A stretch of 64,000 bases of DNA from Methanobacterium paludis (GTDB lineage Archaea; Methanobacteriota; Methanobacteria; Methanobacteriales; Methanobacteriaceae), in assembly GCF_000214725.1 (NCBI RefSeq), contig NC_015574.1, forward strand, positions 2,171,001 to 2,235,000. Reading direction: 5' to 3'. Made by a program: the position numbers and the translations under genes. Shown in pieces: positions 18,381 to 28,136 of the stretch (position 1 is its first letter; each line of letters starts with the position of its first letter). Under the pieces are notes generated by a model. It saw nothing but the letters and a program-made list of their open reading frames with translations. It ran no database searches and was not told the origin of the DNA.

Positions 18381-18911
18381 TCATTGTTTACTGAACTTTT
18401 CCCAGTGCATCAGCTCTCCAATTTCCCGTCTTGTTGGAGGATAAGGTTTTTCGTCAGGGAATCCTACGGGTACAACTGCAACAGGTCTTAAAAAGTCCGG
18501 AAGATTCAGTATATCATGTGTAACAGCTTCATCGAACGTGCCCACCCAACATGCACCTAATCCTAGTGCATGGGCTGCAAGGAGCATGTTCTCAGTTGCG
18601 CATGCAGTATCTTGTATGCAGTAAAGATCTTTGCCCCTATCACCATATATTGACCCTGATCTCTCTTTGTTTGCACATAAAACCATTATTACTGGGGCTT
18701 CAGATACAAAATCCCGCAAATAAGCTGCTGCAGAGAGTTCAGTCTTTATCTTATCATCTCTCACAACTATAACTTCCCAACTCTGTATATTCCCTGCTGA
18801 AGGTGCCCACATACCAGCTTCCACAATTTTATGTATCAACTCATCACTGACAGGTTCTTTTTTGAATTTTCTTATGCTTCTTCTTCCTAAAATGGCCTCA
18901 AAAACGTCCAC
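18381..18911 (-). CDS. Nitroreductase-family FMN oxidoreductase
   Basis: A 176-residue flavin oxidoreductase with the nitroreductase signature: EAILGRRSIRKFKKEPV at the N-terminus, MWAPSAGNIQSWEVIVV, a middle QDTACATENMLLAAHALGLG and GLGACWVGTFDE. It probably binds FMN and reduces NAD(P)H-dependent substrates; the physiological substrate is not evident. The start is GTG 18911, which aligns with the family N-terminus. It is in the same direction as taw2 but separated from it by a short gap. Confidence 0.9.
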   Translation of the reverse strand: MDVFEAILGRRSIRKFKKEPVSDELIHKIVEAGMWAPSAGNIQSWEVIVVRDDKIKTELSAAAYLRDFVSEAPVIMVLCANKERSGSIYGDRGKDLYCIQDTACATENMLLAAHALGLGACWVGTFDEAVTHDILNLPDFLRPVAVVPVGFPDEKPYPPTRREIGELMHWEKFSKQ

Positions 18912-18978
18912 ACTACCACAACCTTGAGCTATCCCAAAATTTTTATGATAATTGTATGATACTTTTGTCAGGCTTCAT

Positions 18979-19704
18979 TCATCCAATTTTTGCATCCACA
19001 ACAACGTGATAAACACCGGGAGAATAGGGTTTTATAATTCTCTTATTCAATATTTCAACACCACGGTCCCCTGCAGCTTCTTTTATCCTTTCAACAGGCC
19101 TTATAAACTTTAATTTATCCGGAACAGATTCATGATAATGCACCACTCCACCATCCTTAATTACTTCCATTGCAGTAGGAAGGTACTCATGGGTGTTTCC
19201 AATGTAGCCCATTAAAACCCTGTCTGCAATTCCCCTTGGTGCAGTTTCCCTGCAATCCCCAAGAATGGGCTCGACTATATCCTCAACCTTGTTCAAAACT
19301 GTGTTCTGGCACAGATAACCGTATGAAACAGGATTTATCTCAACTGAATAAATTTTAGCTGGTTTTGAGTGCACTGCCATTGGTATTGAGAAGTAACCAA
19401 TTCCTGCAAACATATCCACAATTGTTTCACCATCTTCAGATATTGTAGACATTCTTTTACGTTCTCCAGTGTTGCCCTTTGACCACATGACCTTTGCAAC
19501 ATCCATTTTGAAGAGGCAATGATTTTCTTTGTGAACAGTCTCTGTACCATCACCCAATAAAACTTTAACTTCAGGTTCCCTCTTCAAACCATTAATACGA
19601 CCTAATTTAACCACCCTATTGACCCCAGGTATTTCTAAAAGCCCATTGGGGTTCTCAACATCCTGTTTTACAACTAGAATGTCACCTATTACTTTACCCT
19701 TCAT
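18979..19704 (-). CDS. taw2: tRNA(Phe) wyosine-pathway aminocarboxypropyltransferase Taw2
   Basis: A 241-residue AdoMet-binding enzyme of the Trm5/Tyw2 family. FKMDVAKVMWSKGNTGER and VDMFAGIGYFSIPMAVHS form the conserved core. The segment RVLMGYIGNTHEYLPTA followed by HYHES replaces the Asn-Leu-Pro motif of Trm5 methyltransferases and points to Taw2, which transfers the aminocarboxypropyl group to 4-demethylwyosine at position 37 of tRNA(Phe). Without experimental data a Trm5-like role cannot be fully excluded. Confidence 0.85.
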   Translation of the reverse strand: MKGKVIGDILVVKQDVENPNGLLEIPGVNRVVKLGRINGLKREPEVKVLLGDGTETVHKENHCLFKMDVAKVMWSKGNTGERKRMSTISEDGETIVDMFAGIGYFSIPMAVHSKPAKIYSVEINPVSYGYLCQNTVLNKVEDIVEPILGDCRETAPRGIADRVLMGYIGNTHEYLPTAMEVIKDGGVVHYHESVPDKLKFIRPVERIKEAAGDRGVEILNKRIIKPYSPGVYHVVVDAKIG

Positions 19705-20039
19705 AAATTTAGTTACACTTGCGGATAATAAATAATTTGTTCAACAAATTAATCCACGCCACTTAAATAATTTATTTTTAATAATACTCCTAAAATTAGT
19801 TTTTTTTATCCTACAAAATGAAATTTTAATAAAATTTATAAAACACTACAGATTATTTACTTTACTTTAAATTAGGACTTAAATCATGCCCATCCATACT
19901 GTGCTAAAATCAGTAGAGCCAATAAATCAAATTTTAAGTTGTTAAAACTCTCTTTTTCAATAAAAGAGACAATAGAAAGTTTTTTATATATAAATGAGTA
20001 AAATATTATTATTAAATATTATTAAATAGAGGCGATTAA
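19705..20039. other. AT-rich intergenic region upstream of the repeat-protein gene
   Basis: About 335 AT-rich bases between divergent genes. It contains the TATA element at 19983-19993 for the repeat protein. No other gene or structured element was recognised. Confidence 0.45.
19983..19993 (+). promoter_or_regulatory. Putative TATA box for the 17-residue repeat protein gene
   Basis: TTTATATATAA lies about 47 bases before the ATG at 20040. A transcript starting about 25 bases downstream would include the GAGGCGATTAA ribosome-binding region, which supports this small ORF as a real gene. Confidence 0.55.
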
Positions 20040-20300
20040 ATGTCAAAGGAACTTGAAAAAGAAATACAAGAACAAATAAGAGGAATGTTAAACAGGGGCG
20101 AACTCGAAAAAGAAATACAGGACCAAATAAGGAAAGTGATAAATGGAGGCAAACTTGAAAAAGAAATACAAGAACAAATAAGAGGAATATTAATCAGGGG
20201 CGAACTCGAAAAAGAAATACAAACCCAAATAAGAGGAATGCTAAACAGAGGCGAACTCGAAAAAGAAATACAAGAACAAATAAGAGGTAAACAAAAATAA
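20040..20300 (+). CDS. Small protein made of five 17-residue amphipathic repeats
   Basis: An 86-residue protein consisting almost entirely of five tandem units of the form ELEKEIQEQIRGMLNRG, the last shortened. Each unit is 51 bases of DNA: 20049-20099, 20100-20150, 20151-20201, 20202-20252 and 20253-20300. Hydrophobic residues fall at repeat positions 2, 6, 10 and 13/14, giving an amphipathic helix ended by Arg-Gly or Gly-Gly. There are no Cys and no signal peptide. GAGG precedes the ATG and a TATA box lies upstream, so it is probably expressed. I do not recognise the family; a membrane-surface or self-assembling helix is possible. Confidence 0.65.
   Translation: MSKELEKEIQEQIRGMLNRGELEKEIQDQIRKVINGGKLEKEIQEQIRGILIRGELEKEIQTQIRGMLNRGELEKEIQEQIRGKQK
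20049..20297 (+). repeat. Tandem 51-base coding repeat, about 4.9 copies
   Basis: Five head-to-tail 51-base units encode the 17-residue repeat. The core gaaatacaagaacaaataag-type segment is almost unchanged between units 1, 3 and 5, while the end of each unit varies more. This indicates duplication in recent evolutionary time, or selection on the core. Confidence 0.85.
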
Positions 20301-20963
20301 ATCAAAAATCCGCCTAAAATTCAATAATTAATTTTTTTAATGTACTTTTTAACGTGATTTTCCGAATTATACCTATCAGATCTCTATCCACCTATCTGTA
20401 CTTACATTATTAGTACATTGAGTATTTATCAGTACATTGAATATATTTCAATACGCTCATTTTCGGGAATATAGATAAAAAAAGTTTTTTACAAATTAAA
20501 TTATTCCTTTTAAAATTGAAGTTGGTTTTAAAATTATGACATCCATACTCCACAAAATATCATAACTTGGTTAATTGTTGTATGAATTTTTAGTTAATAA
20601 AAAATTAAAATAAGTTATTTTATGGGAAATTTTGATGAAAATTTAACATGTTAAAACATTACAAACCTTCTGTTCTCTCTAAAATTCATTCAAAAACTTT
20701 TTTCAGTAGAAGGGATCATACTGAATGAGTAATAACATTTTAGTAACCCCATAAACCTGCCAAATAAGTTTTATTAAGACTTTAACTGTTTATAATAGAT
20801 ATTTCAGCGCTTAACCTAATATCTAGACGAATTAACCGATATTACGAGCATAGCGAAATGCAAAATATCCCATATCGGATATAAAGGTTTCTATTTGCTT
20901 ACCTTTGCAAAGAGTTATATTACCTAATAAGAATCTTTAAATGTTAAATATGGAGGTGAAACT
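20301..20963. other. Intergenic region upstream of fdhC with repeats and palindromes
   Basis: About 660 bases without a gene. It has a pair of 14-base near-identical direct repeats (AGTACATTGAGTAT at 20412-20425 and AGTACATTGAATAT at 20431-20444). A small palindrome, ATTGAA-N5-TTCAAT, overlaps the second copy. An 18-base inverted repeat near fdhC is listed separately. A TATA-like ttatatta lies at about 20917. Confidence 0.45.
20865..20882. promoter_or_regulatory. Inverted repeat (possible operator) upstream of fdhC
   Basis: ATATCC (20865-20870), six spacer bases (CATATC), then GGATAT (20877-20882) form a perfect 6-6-6 inverted repeat about 80 bases before the fdhC start. A further pair, CCGATAT (20836-20842) and ATATCGG (20872-20878), overlaps it. 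The position suits a regulatory site for formate-dependent expression, which is inference. Confidence 0.4.
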
Positions 20964-21812
<849 letters not shown>

Positions 21813-21824
21813 TCCAACACTTTT

Positions 21825-21860
21825 AAGTGGTTTAACCTAAAACCACTTCTCCATTTTTTA
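21825..21860 (+). terminator. Intrinsic terminator-like hairpin after fdhC
   Basis: AAGTGGTTT (21825-21833) pairs perfectly with AAACCACTT (21840-21848) around a six-base loop and is followed a few bases later by six T residues. The position directly after the stop codon supports a transcription terminator. Confidence 0.65.
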
Positions 21861-22189
21861 GGCGAAAATTTAGAAACAATCATGCGATTTTTTTTCTTTT
21901 TTAATGTTGATCCAAAAAATCAACTTTGGAATTTTTTTTATATATTGCCCATTTGTTTGAATCTTGCAGTTAAAAACACATACCAAATACTAACTATTTT
22001 TTCTATTATTCTTCGTTTAAGTCCTATGAATCAGGGTAAGAATATTTTTTGCAATAATTTTATAGCTTAGCCCTCTAAATAATAAAACGAAAAGATTAAT
22101 ATTAAAACAAATCATATTCAAATAAAATAACATAAATGAATTCAAAAACGAACCATATTCAAGTAAAATGACATGTGGAGGAATTCAAA
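21861..22189. other. Intergenic region upstream of purP with imperfect duplication
   Basis: About 330 bases. T-rich DNA follows the fdhC terminator. Close to purP, the segment at 22109-22147 is repeated imperfectly at 22150-22190 (shared CATATTCAA, TAAAAT, ACAT and GAATTCAAAA blocks); the second copy contains the purP ribosome-binding site. No ORF with support. Confidence 0.45.
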
Positions 22190-23281
22190 ATGAGCAAAGT
22201 AAATAGACAGGATATTCTTAGTATTTTGGATGGATACGACAAGGATAATATAACAATTGCGACATTAGGAAGTCACACAGCCCTGCACATACTCAAAGGG
22301 GCAAAAAAAGAGGGATTTAGAACCGCAGTGGTCTGCGAAAAAGGACGTGAAGTTCCATACCAAAGGTTCAATGTTGCGGACGAATATATAATCGTGGACA
22401 AATTCAAGGACATAGTGAACGAAGACGTGCAGCAAAAACTCAGGGACATGAATAGTATAGTGGTCCCACATGGTTCATTCGTTGCATACGCTGGACTTGA
22501 CAATGTAGAAGACAAATTTTACGTTCCAATGTTCGGTAACAGAGATGTACTACGCTGGGAAGCTGAAAGAGACCTTGAAAGGAAACTTATAACTGAATCC
22601 GGTATCAGAATGCCATTTAAGTATGAAAATCCATCTGATATTGACAGAGCAGTTATGGTAAAGTTCCCAGGCGCACGTGGAGGTCGTGGATACTTCGTTG
22701 CATCATCACCTGAAGAATTTGATTCTAAAATCGATTCAATGCTTAAGCGAAAATGGATAAGCGAAGAAGACATAGCAAAAGCCCACATTGAAGAATACGT
22801 TTCAGGTTGTAATTACTGCATCCACTACTTCTATTCAGCACTCAAGGATGAGGTAGAAATTCTGGGAATGGACAGCCGTTACGAATCTAATATAGATGGA
22901 ATCTGCAGGATCCCAGCCAAAGATCAGCTTGAAGTAGGTCTTGATCCCTCCTATGTAGTGACAGGAAACCACCCAGTTGTTATGAGAGAATCACTACTTC
23001 CACAGGCCTTCGAAATCGGAGACAACCTTGTTAAAACCGCAAAAAAACTCGTAAAACCTGGAATGAATGGACCTTTCTGCCTACAAAGCCTCTGCACAGA
23101 CAACCTGGAGATAGTTGTCTTTGAAATGAGTGCAAGGACAGACGGAGGAACCAACACATTTATGGATGGATCTCCATACAGCTACCTTCTATTCGGGGAG
23201 CCAATGAGCATGGGCCGTAGAATATCAAGGGAAATTAAAAATGGAATATCTGAAGACAAGTTAGACATTCTTATAACATAA
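22190..23281 (+). CDS. purP: FAICAR synthetase PurP (archaeal purine biosynthesis)
   Basis: A 363-residue ATP-grasp enzyme that formylates AICAR to FAICAR using formate and ATP, replacing the folate-dependent PurH step in archaea. Diagnostic segments are TIATLGSHTALHILKGAKKE, VPHGSFVAYAGL, GRGYFVASS and the C-terminal EMSARTDGGTNTFMDGSPYS. Start ATG 22190 follows GGAGGAATTCAAA; GTG 22175 is in frame but overlaps the RBS. It lies next to the formate transporter gene, which is fitting because the enzyme consumes formate, but they are separated by a terminator. Confidence 0.93.
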   Translation: MSKVNRQDILSILDGYDKDNITIATLGSHTALHILKGAKKEGFRTAVVCEKGREVPYQRFNVADEYIIVDKFKDIVNEDVQQKLRDMNSIVVPHGSFVAYAGLDNVEDKFYVPMFGNRDVLRWEAERDLERKLITESGIRMPFKYENPSDIDRAVMVKFPGARGGRGYFVASSPEEFDSKIDSMLKRKWISEEDIAKAHIEEYVSGCNYCIHYFYSALKDEVEILGMDSRYESNIDGICRIPAKDQLEVGLDPSYVVTGNHPVVMRESLLPQAFEIGDNLVKTAKKLVKPGMNGPFCLQSLCTDNLEIVVFEMSARTDGGTNTFMDGSPYSYLLFGEPMSMGRRISREIKNGISEDKLDILIT

Positions 23282-23330
23282 ATATCCTGTTTTTATAAAT
23301 TGGTTTAATTTCAAATTTAATTAATTCCAA

Positions 23331-23339
23331 TTTTTTTTT
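23331..23339 (+). terminator. Oligo-T terminator after purP
   Basis: Nine consecutive T residues about 50 bases after the purP stop codon, the form of signal used by archaeal RNA polymerase with FttA. Confidence 0.45.
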
Positions 23340-23700
23340 ATCTCCTTAAAGGTCCTTTAAAAGTTTTATTTTTATTTATTTTTTACATTAACTAGAGAAT
23401 TCATAGCTTATCCTAGCAAAATAGATTAAAAGATTTGTATCTTAATTAAAAAGTTAATTAAAAGGATAATAATTGAAATTTTCTTATAAAAATCTTATTT
23501 ATCGAGTTACTAAGAGACCTACTTATTATTGTTGGAACCTAACATCTGCCTATAAGTTAGTAAAAAATGGACAATAAATGGATATTTAATTAAAGGAAAA
23601 GATTATAAGTAGTTTAAATGAAAATATTGGGAAAAGAAAGTTTTAAAAGAGATATAATGAAGGATCTAATTAAAAATTAAGAAACAATAAAACTAGTAAT

Positions 23701-23708
23701 ATTTATAT
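23701..23708 (+). promoter_or_regulatory. Putative TATA box for psmB
   Basis: ATTTATATAG lies about 85 bases before ATG 23788, predicting a leader of roughly 55-60 bases. Confidence 0.45.
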
Positions 23709-23787
23709 AGAATGAATCTTACATATAGGCATAGAAAGTTTATTTGAGAACTATTTTTATTTGCCGTATTTTTTTCGAGGTGTATTT

Positions 23788-24411
23788 ATGAACGATAAAG
23801 ATCTATTAAAAGGGACTACAACTGTTGGTTTAACCTGTAAAGACGGTATTGTTTTCGCTACAGAAAGAAGAGCCACAATGGGTAATTTAGTAGCCCACAA
23901 GGTCGCAGAAAAAATATTTAAGATAGACGACCATATAGGCGCCACCATTGCAGGGTCTGTTTCTCATGCACAAGTCCTCATGAAATATATAAGCGCCGAA
24001 GTAGCACTTTACAGGCTCAGAAATGGTGCTATAATCAGCGTTGAAGCCGCAGCAACCCTCACAGCAAACATATTACATTCATCACCACTCTACGTTCAGA
24101 CATTGTTAGGGGGAGTGGACAATAAAGGACCATCACTTTACTCACTCGACCCATCAGGTGGTGTGATGAAGGACATGATGATATCAACAGGTTCAGGATC
24201 ACCAATGGCTTATGGTGTCCTTGAAGATCGTTACAATGAAGATATGTACGTTGATGAAGGTATTGATACTGCCATCAGAGCCATAAAATCTGCGATGGAA
24301 AGAGATACATTTTCAGGTAACGGCATACTAGTTGCTACCATTACTGCGGAGGAAGGCTTTAAAATGCTATCCGCTGAAGAGGTAGAAAAAAAAGTTAAAG
24401 AAATAAACTAA
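23788..24411 (+). CDS. psmB: 20S proteasome beta subunit
   Basis: A 207-residue proteasome beta subunit. The short propeptide MNDKDLLKG precedes the mature N-terminal catalytic Thr of TTTVGL, followed by FATERRATMG and the catalytic-site lysine region NLVAHKVAEKIF. A conserved GSGSPMAYGVLED and AIRAIKSAMERD follow. Start ATG 23788 follows CGAGGTGTATTT; an upstream TTG at 23761 would give an unlikely hydrophobic extension. The product assembles into the inner rings of the 20S proteasome. The fttA gene lies just downstream, a neighbourhood seen in other archaea. Confidence 0.96.
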   Translation: MNDKDLLKGTTTVGLTCKDGIVFATERRATMGNLVAHKVAEKIFKIDDHIGATIAGSVSHAQVLMKYISAEVALYRLRNGAIISVEAAATLTANILHSSPLYVQTLLGGVDNKGPSLYSLDPSGGVMKDMMISTGSGSPMAYGVLEDRYNEDMYVDEGIDTAIRAIKSAMERDTFSGNGILVATITAEEGFKMLSAEEVEKKVKEIN

Positions 24412-24478
24412 TTTTCAATCTTAAATTTTTATTAAACTTTTTTATTACAATATAATTTGAAAATATTTAATTTGGAAA

Positions 24479-24496
24479 GTAAACACCAAAGTTTAC
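24479..24496. promoter_or_regulatory. Inverted repeat in the fttA leader
   Basis: GTAAAC (24479-24484), spacer ACCAAA, GTTTAC (24491-24496) form a perfect 6-6-6 inverted repeat ending 31 bases before the fttA start. It may be a hairpin or a protein-binding site. Confidence 0.35.
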
Positions 24497-24527
24497 GATT
24501 TATTTTCTATTTTTTAGAAGTGATTAT

Positions 24528-26432
24528 ATGGGTTCAGAGATTCAAGAAATTAAAAATACAATAGTACAAAGATTACCCAAACGAGTACAAGTGGCAAAGG
24601 TAGAATTTGAAGGTCCCGAAGTTGTGATCTACACCAAAAATCCCGAGATAATAACGGAAAATGGTGATCTCATAAGGGATCTTGCAAAAGATATCAGAAA
24701 GAGGATAATTATTCGATCAGATCGTTCTGTCCTCATGGAACCGGAAAAATCCATAGCAAAGATTCAGGAGATAGTTCCTGAAGATGCTAAAATAACCGAT
24801 ATCTCCTTTGACGATGTAACTTGTGAGGTAATAATAGAAGCCAGGAAACCGGGGCTTGTGATCGGTAAATACGGTTCAACATCAAGAGAAATAGTAAAAC
24901 AGACAGGTTGGGCACCTAAAATTCTTAGGACACCACCCATAACATCTGAGGTTATACAAAGAGTAAGGAGGACACTTCGAAAGAATAGTAAAGAGCGTAA
25001 AAAGTTCTTACAGACACTTGGAAACAGAATTCACAGGGAAATGCCATCAGAAAATGAATGGACAAGATTAACATCCCTTGGAGGTTTCAGAGAAGTTGGA
25101 AGATCCTCACTATTTTTACAAACAACGAACAGTAAGATATTACTTGACTGTGGTGTTAACGTCGCAGGCACAGATGATAAAAGTTCATATCCCTACCTAA
25201 ACGTTCCGGAATTTGTACTAGATGACCTGGATGCAGTTGTAATATCTCACGCACACCTTGACCACTCAGGATTCTTACCATACCTTTACCACTACGGATA
25301 CGAGGGACCTGTATACTGCACAACACCTACAAGGGACTTAATGACACTCTTACAGCTTGATCATATAGATATAGCCCATAGGGAAGATAAACCATTACCA
25401 TTTAACATTAAACACGTTAAAAAAAGCATTAAACACACTATTACCCTTGATTACGGCGAAGTAACTGATATAGCCCCAGATATCAGGTTAACACTTCACA
25501 ACGCAGGACATATACTTGGTTCTGCCATCACACACATGCACATTGGTGACGGTCAGCACAACTTCGTTTACACTGGAGACTTCAAGTTTGAGAGAAGCAG
25601 ACTCCTAGAGCCGGCAGTTGCCAAGTTCCCAAGGATAGAATCCATGGTCATGGAGAGTACCTACGGTGGCCACGAGGATGTGCAGCCAACACGCAACGAT
25701 GCTGAGAAGGAACTTATAAAAACCATTTATCAAACACTGCAGCGTGGAGGAAAAGTTCTTATTCCAGTATTTGCTGTCGGACGTGCCCAGGAAATCATGA
25801 TAGTTCTTGAAGAGTATATAAGGCACGGAATCATTGAAGAAGTTCCAGTCTACATCGACGGAATGATATGGGAAGCAACTGCAATCCATACAGCACGCCC
25901 AGAGTACCTAAGCAAGGACCTCCGGGATCAGATATTCCACATGGGTAAAAACCCATTCATATCAGACGTTTTCCACAAGGTAAACGGAGGAAACAACCGT
26001 CAGGAAATAATCGAAGGAGAACCATCAATTATCCTTTCAACATCTGGAATGTTAACAGGAGGAAACTCAGTTGATTACTTCAAATGGTTATGTGAGGACG
26101 AAAAAAACTCTATAATCTTTGTGGGATATCAGTCAGAAGGATCCCTGGGTAGAAGACTTCAGAAGGGTTGGAAAGAGATACCACTCAAAGAAGATGGTAA
26201 AACCAATGTTTACAATGTGAAAATGCAGATCAAGACTGTTCAGGGTTTCAGCGGACACTCAGACAGAAGGCAGCTCATGGATTACATAAGGAGATTGTCC
26301 CCAAAACCAGAGAAGATCATGATATGCCACGGAGACAATTACAAAACACTGGACCTTGCATCAAGTATATACAGGCAGTACAAGATCGAGACCAAAACTC
26401 CTATGAACCTTGAAACCATCCGGATCCAGTAA
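24528..26432 (+). CDS. fttA: Transcription termination factor FttA (aCPSF1)
   Basis: A 634-residue archaeal CPSF73-like ribonuclease. Residues 1-145 contain two KH domains (the second with VIGKYGSTSREIVKQTGW). The metallo-beta-lactamase core follows: SHAHLDHSG, HNAGHILGSA and YTGDFKFE. The beta-CASP domain includes PVFAVGRAQEIM and LSTSGMLTGG, and the C-terminal IKTVQGFSGHSD and CHGD complete the active site. FttA cleaves RNA at U-rich 3' ends and terminates transcription genome-wide in archaea. Length and domain order are normal. Confidence 0.96.
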   Translation: MGSEIQEIKNTIVQRLPKRVQVAKVEFEGPEVVIYTKNPEIITENGDLIRDLAKDIRKRIIIRSDRSVLMEPEKSIAKIQEIVPEDAKITDISFDDVTCEVIIEARKPGLVIGKYGSTSREIVKQTGWAPKILRTPPITSEVIQRVRRTLRKNSKERKKFLQTLGNRIHREMPSENEWTRLTSLGGFREVGRSSLFLQTTNSKILLDCGVNVAGTDDKSSYPYLNVPEFVLDDLDAVVISHAHLDHSGFLPYLYHYGYEGPVYCTTPTRDLMTLLQLDHIDIAHREDKPLPFNIKHVKKSIKHTITLDYGEVTDIAPDIRLTLHNAGHILGSAITHMHIGDGQHNFVYTGDFKFERSRLLEPAVAKFPRIESMVMESTYGGHEDVQPTRNDAEKELIKTIYQTLQRGGKVLIPVFAVGRAQEIMIVLEEYIRHGIIEEVPVYIDGMIWEATAIHTARPEYLSKDLRDQIFHMGKNPFISDVFHKVNGGNNRQEIIEGEPSIILSTSGMLTGGNSVDYFKWLCEDEKNSIIFVGYQSEGSLGRRLQKGWKEIPLKEDGKTNVYNVKMQIKTVQGFSGHSDRRQLMDYIRRLSPKPEKIMICHGDNYKTLDLASSIYRQYKIETKTPMNLETIRIQ

Positions 26433-27090
26433 CAGGAATTATTGATCAGATCCAACTTGATCCGAAATTAAGAAAGTTATTTCCTTACTTCCTATTTTTT
26501 TGGGATTTGATCTTAACTTTGGAGACTGTATCTTAAAGCTCTTTTAATGATTGCAATCTTTAAAATGGTTGCAAATTGATTCTTTTTAACTGATTCTACT
26601 TTGGATTTTTTTAAGATTCCCGAAAATTTTTGAGTATTAATTTTGAACTTAGTTTTGAACTTTTGAAAATCGATCCAAGATATAAAAAAGGTTTTTAGTC
26701 ATTTATATTCCAATTATTCCAAAATAAAATGGATTATATATTAATTAGGGATTTTATCCAAAATTTGTCTATTTTAAATCCTTTAAACTTTTAAAAAATT
26801 TCAAAAAATAATTTAAACTTCATAATAACAGTTTTTATGGTATAAATATCTTAAAAAAAGGATATTAGTGGGACTAAATGCATAAATCCCTTCCAAAATC
26901 AAAAATTTTATATTTAATTTTATAAGATTTTTAGGTACTGATATTATCCCTAATTTTGAATTGAAGCCCAGAAATTCTTTATTAACAGTACCACAAAACT
27001 TAATAATTTGTAATTACAACATATTAATACTTATCTATCCAAGTAATATCTCAATTAATTTTTTAAAAACCATTTGAGGGGGGGTAGAGG
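26433..27090. other. AT-rich intergenic region after fttA
   Basis: About 660 bases with no supported gene. A seven-T run near 26496 is a likely fttA terminator. Homopolymer-rich DNA follows. A G-rich ribosome-binding region (GAGGGGGGG) lies at the end, before the HEAT-repeat gene. Confidence 0.45.
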
Positions 27091-28083
27091 TTGCATGGGG
27101 CTGAAATAACTTATAAAAAAGATTATTGTCCCATTAAGGTCTTTAAAAATTCAAATTTGGGCAGAAAACAAATTTACAAAGAGTATCTGAACAAAAATAA
27201 CCTTAAAGAACTTGAAGATCTAGAAATGGTCTTGAACAGCCTGATCAAAAGCACCGTAGATCAAAAGTCAAAGGTAGGACTAGAGATCGTACTACTCCTC
27301 ATATCACATAAAAGAAAAGACGTAAAAGCCTGCGCATTAGGAAATTTATACATTTTAGCCCGTGATGAATCGGTCAAAAACATTGCTATTAACGAATTAA
27401 AGGCAATGATATCTGATGAAAATCCACATGTCCGCAAATCTGCATTAGATTCACTGGAATTATATGCAAACGAAGCCAATACCCTGGAAGTAACTGAAAT
27501 TATCTTGGAACTGTTAACTAGAATAAGAAAAAACATTCAAAGCATGAAAAATAATATTAAAACCAGTGCTAAACGTTTTAAATCCTTAAAAGTCAACAGT
27601 AAACTATTTTTAAACACATTTGGTAAGTTATTTAATAAAATACCAATCAATACACCAAAAATTAAGCAACGAATCACTCACTTTTACAATATACTGAATT
27701 ATTTAACATACAAATACACCCTATTCTCCAAGATAGCCGAAATGTTTCCTGAACTAAGTGACATCAACGTTTTATTTGAAGAAAATTTTATTGAACAGGG
27801 AATAATACCATATTCAAGCATATCTAAGTTTGAATTAAAGCAAAAAGACCCTTTAAATGAATTAGCAACAATTTATGCCAACACTATCCTTGAAAAAGGA
27901 CATTTACGCAGATTAAAAGCTTTTCTTGATGACGAAGATTACAGTATTCGAATGACTGGAGTTAATGCTTTAACCAATACAGCAAACATATTAATTAGTT
28001 CCAAAAAGAAAACATTTATAGAAAGTCTAAAGATCTCTTTAGTCAAGGTATATCCATTACTTAAACGAACTATCAGTACATAA
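27091..28083 (+). CDS. HEAT-like repeat protein of unknown function
   Basis: A 330-residue all-helical protein. Residues about 45-140 contain HEAT-like repeats (SHKRKDVKACALGNLYILAR and SDENPHVRKSALDSLELYAN). A Lys-rich middle region and a further HEAT-like unit near residue 280 (DDEDYSIRMTGVNALTNTAN) follow. The start is TTG 27091, eight bases after a G-rich RBS; the first in-frame ATG would cut the protein by about 45 residues. Such proteins are scaffolds for protein interaction. The gene stands alone upstream of purM. I cannot assign a function. Confidence 0.65.
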   Translation: MHGAEITYKKDYCPIKVFKNSNLGRKQIYKEYLNKNNLKELEDLEMVLNSLIKSTVDQKSKVGLEIVLLLISHKRKDVKACALGNLYILARDESVKNIAINELKAMISDENPHVRKSALDSLELYANEANTLEVTEIILELLTRIRKNIQSMKNNIKTSAKRFKSLKVNSKLFLNTFGKLFNKIPINTPKIKQRITHFYNILNYLTYKYTLFSKIAEMFPELSDINVLFEENFIEQGIIPYSSISKFELKQKDPLNELATIYANTILEKGHLRRLKAFLDDEDYSIRMTGVNALTNTANILISSKKKTFIESLKISLVKVYPLLKRTIST

Positions 28084-28136
28084 CATATTAAAAACAACAA
28101 TAATTAAAATAATATCAAGAATTACACGGTGAATTT

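Larger units (their letters stand above)
23282..23787. other. Intergenic region between purP and psmB
   Basis: About 500 very AT-rich bases. A run of nine T residues at 23331-23339 is a likely terminator for purP. A TATA box at 23701-23708 is the likely psmB promoter. Nothing else was recognised. Confidence 0.5.

Noticed and set aside
20036..20305. Open frame on the minus strand across the 51-base repeats
   Set aside because: A tandem repeat whose unit is a multiple of three leaves other frames open too. The plus-strand frame has a TATA box and RBS; the minus-strand one has neither.
27095..27109. ATG at 27095 as the start of the HEAT-repeat gene
   Set aside because: It is out of frame and stops after four codons; TTG 27091 is in frame and well placed after the G-rich RBS.
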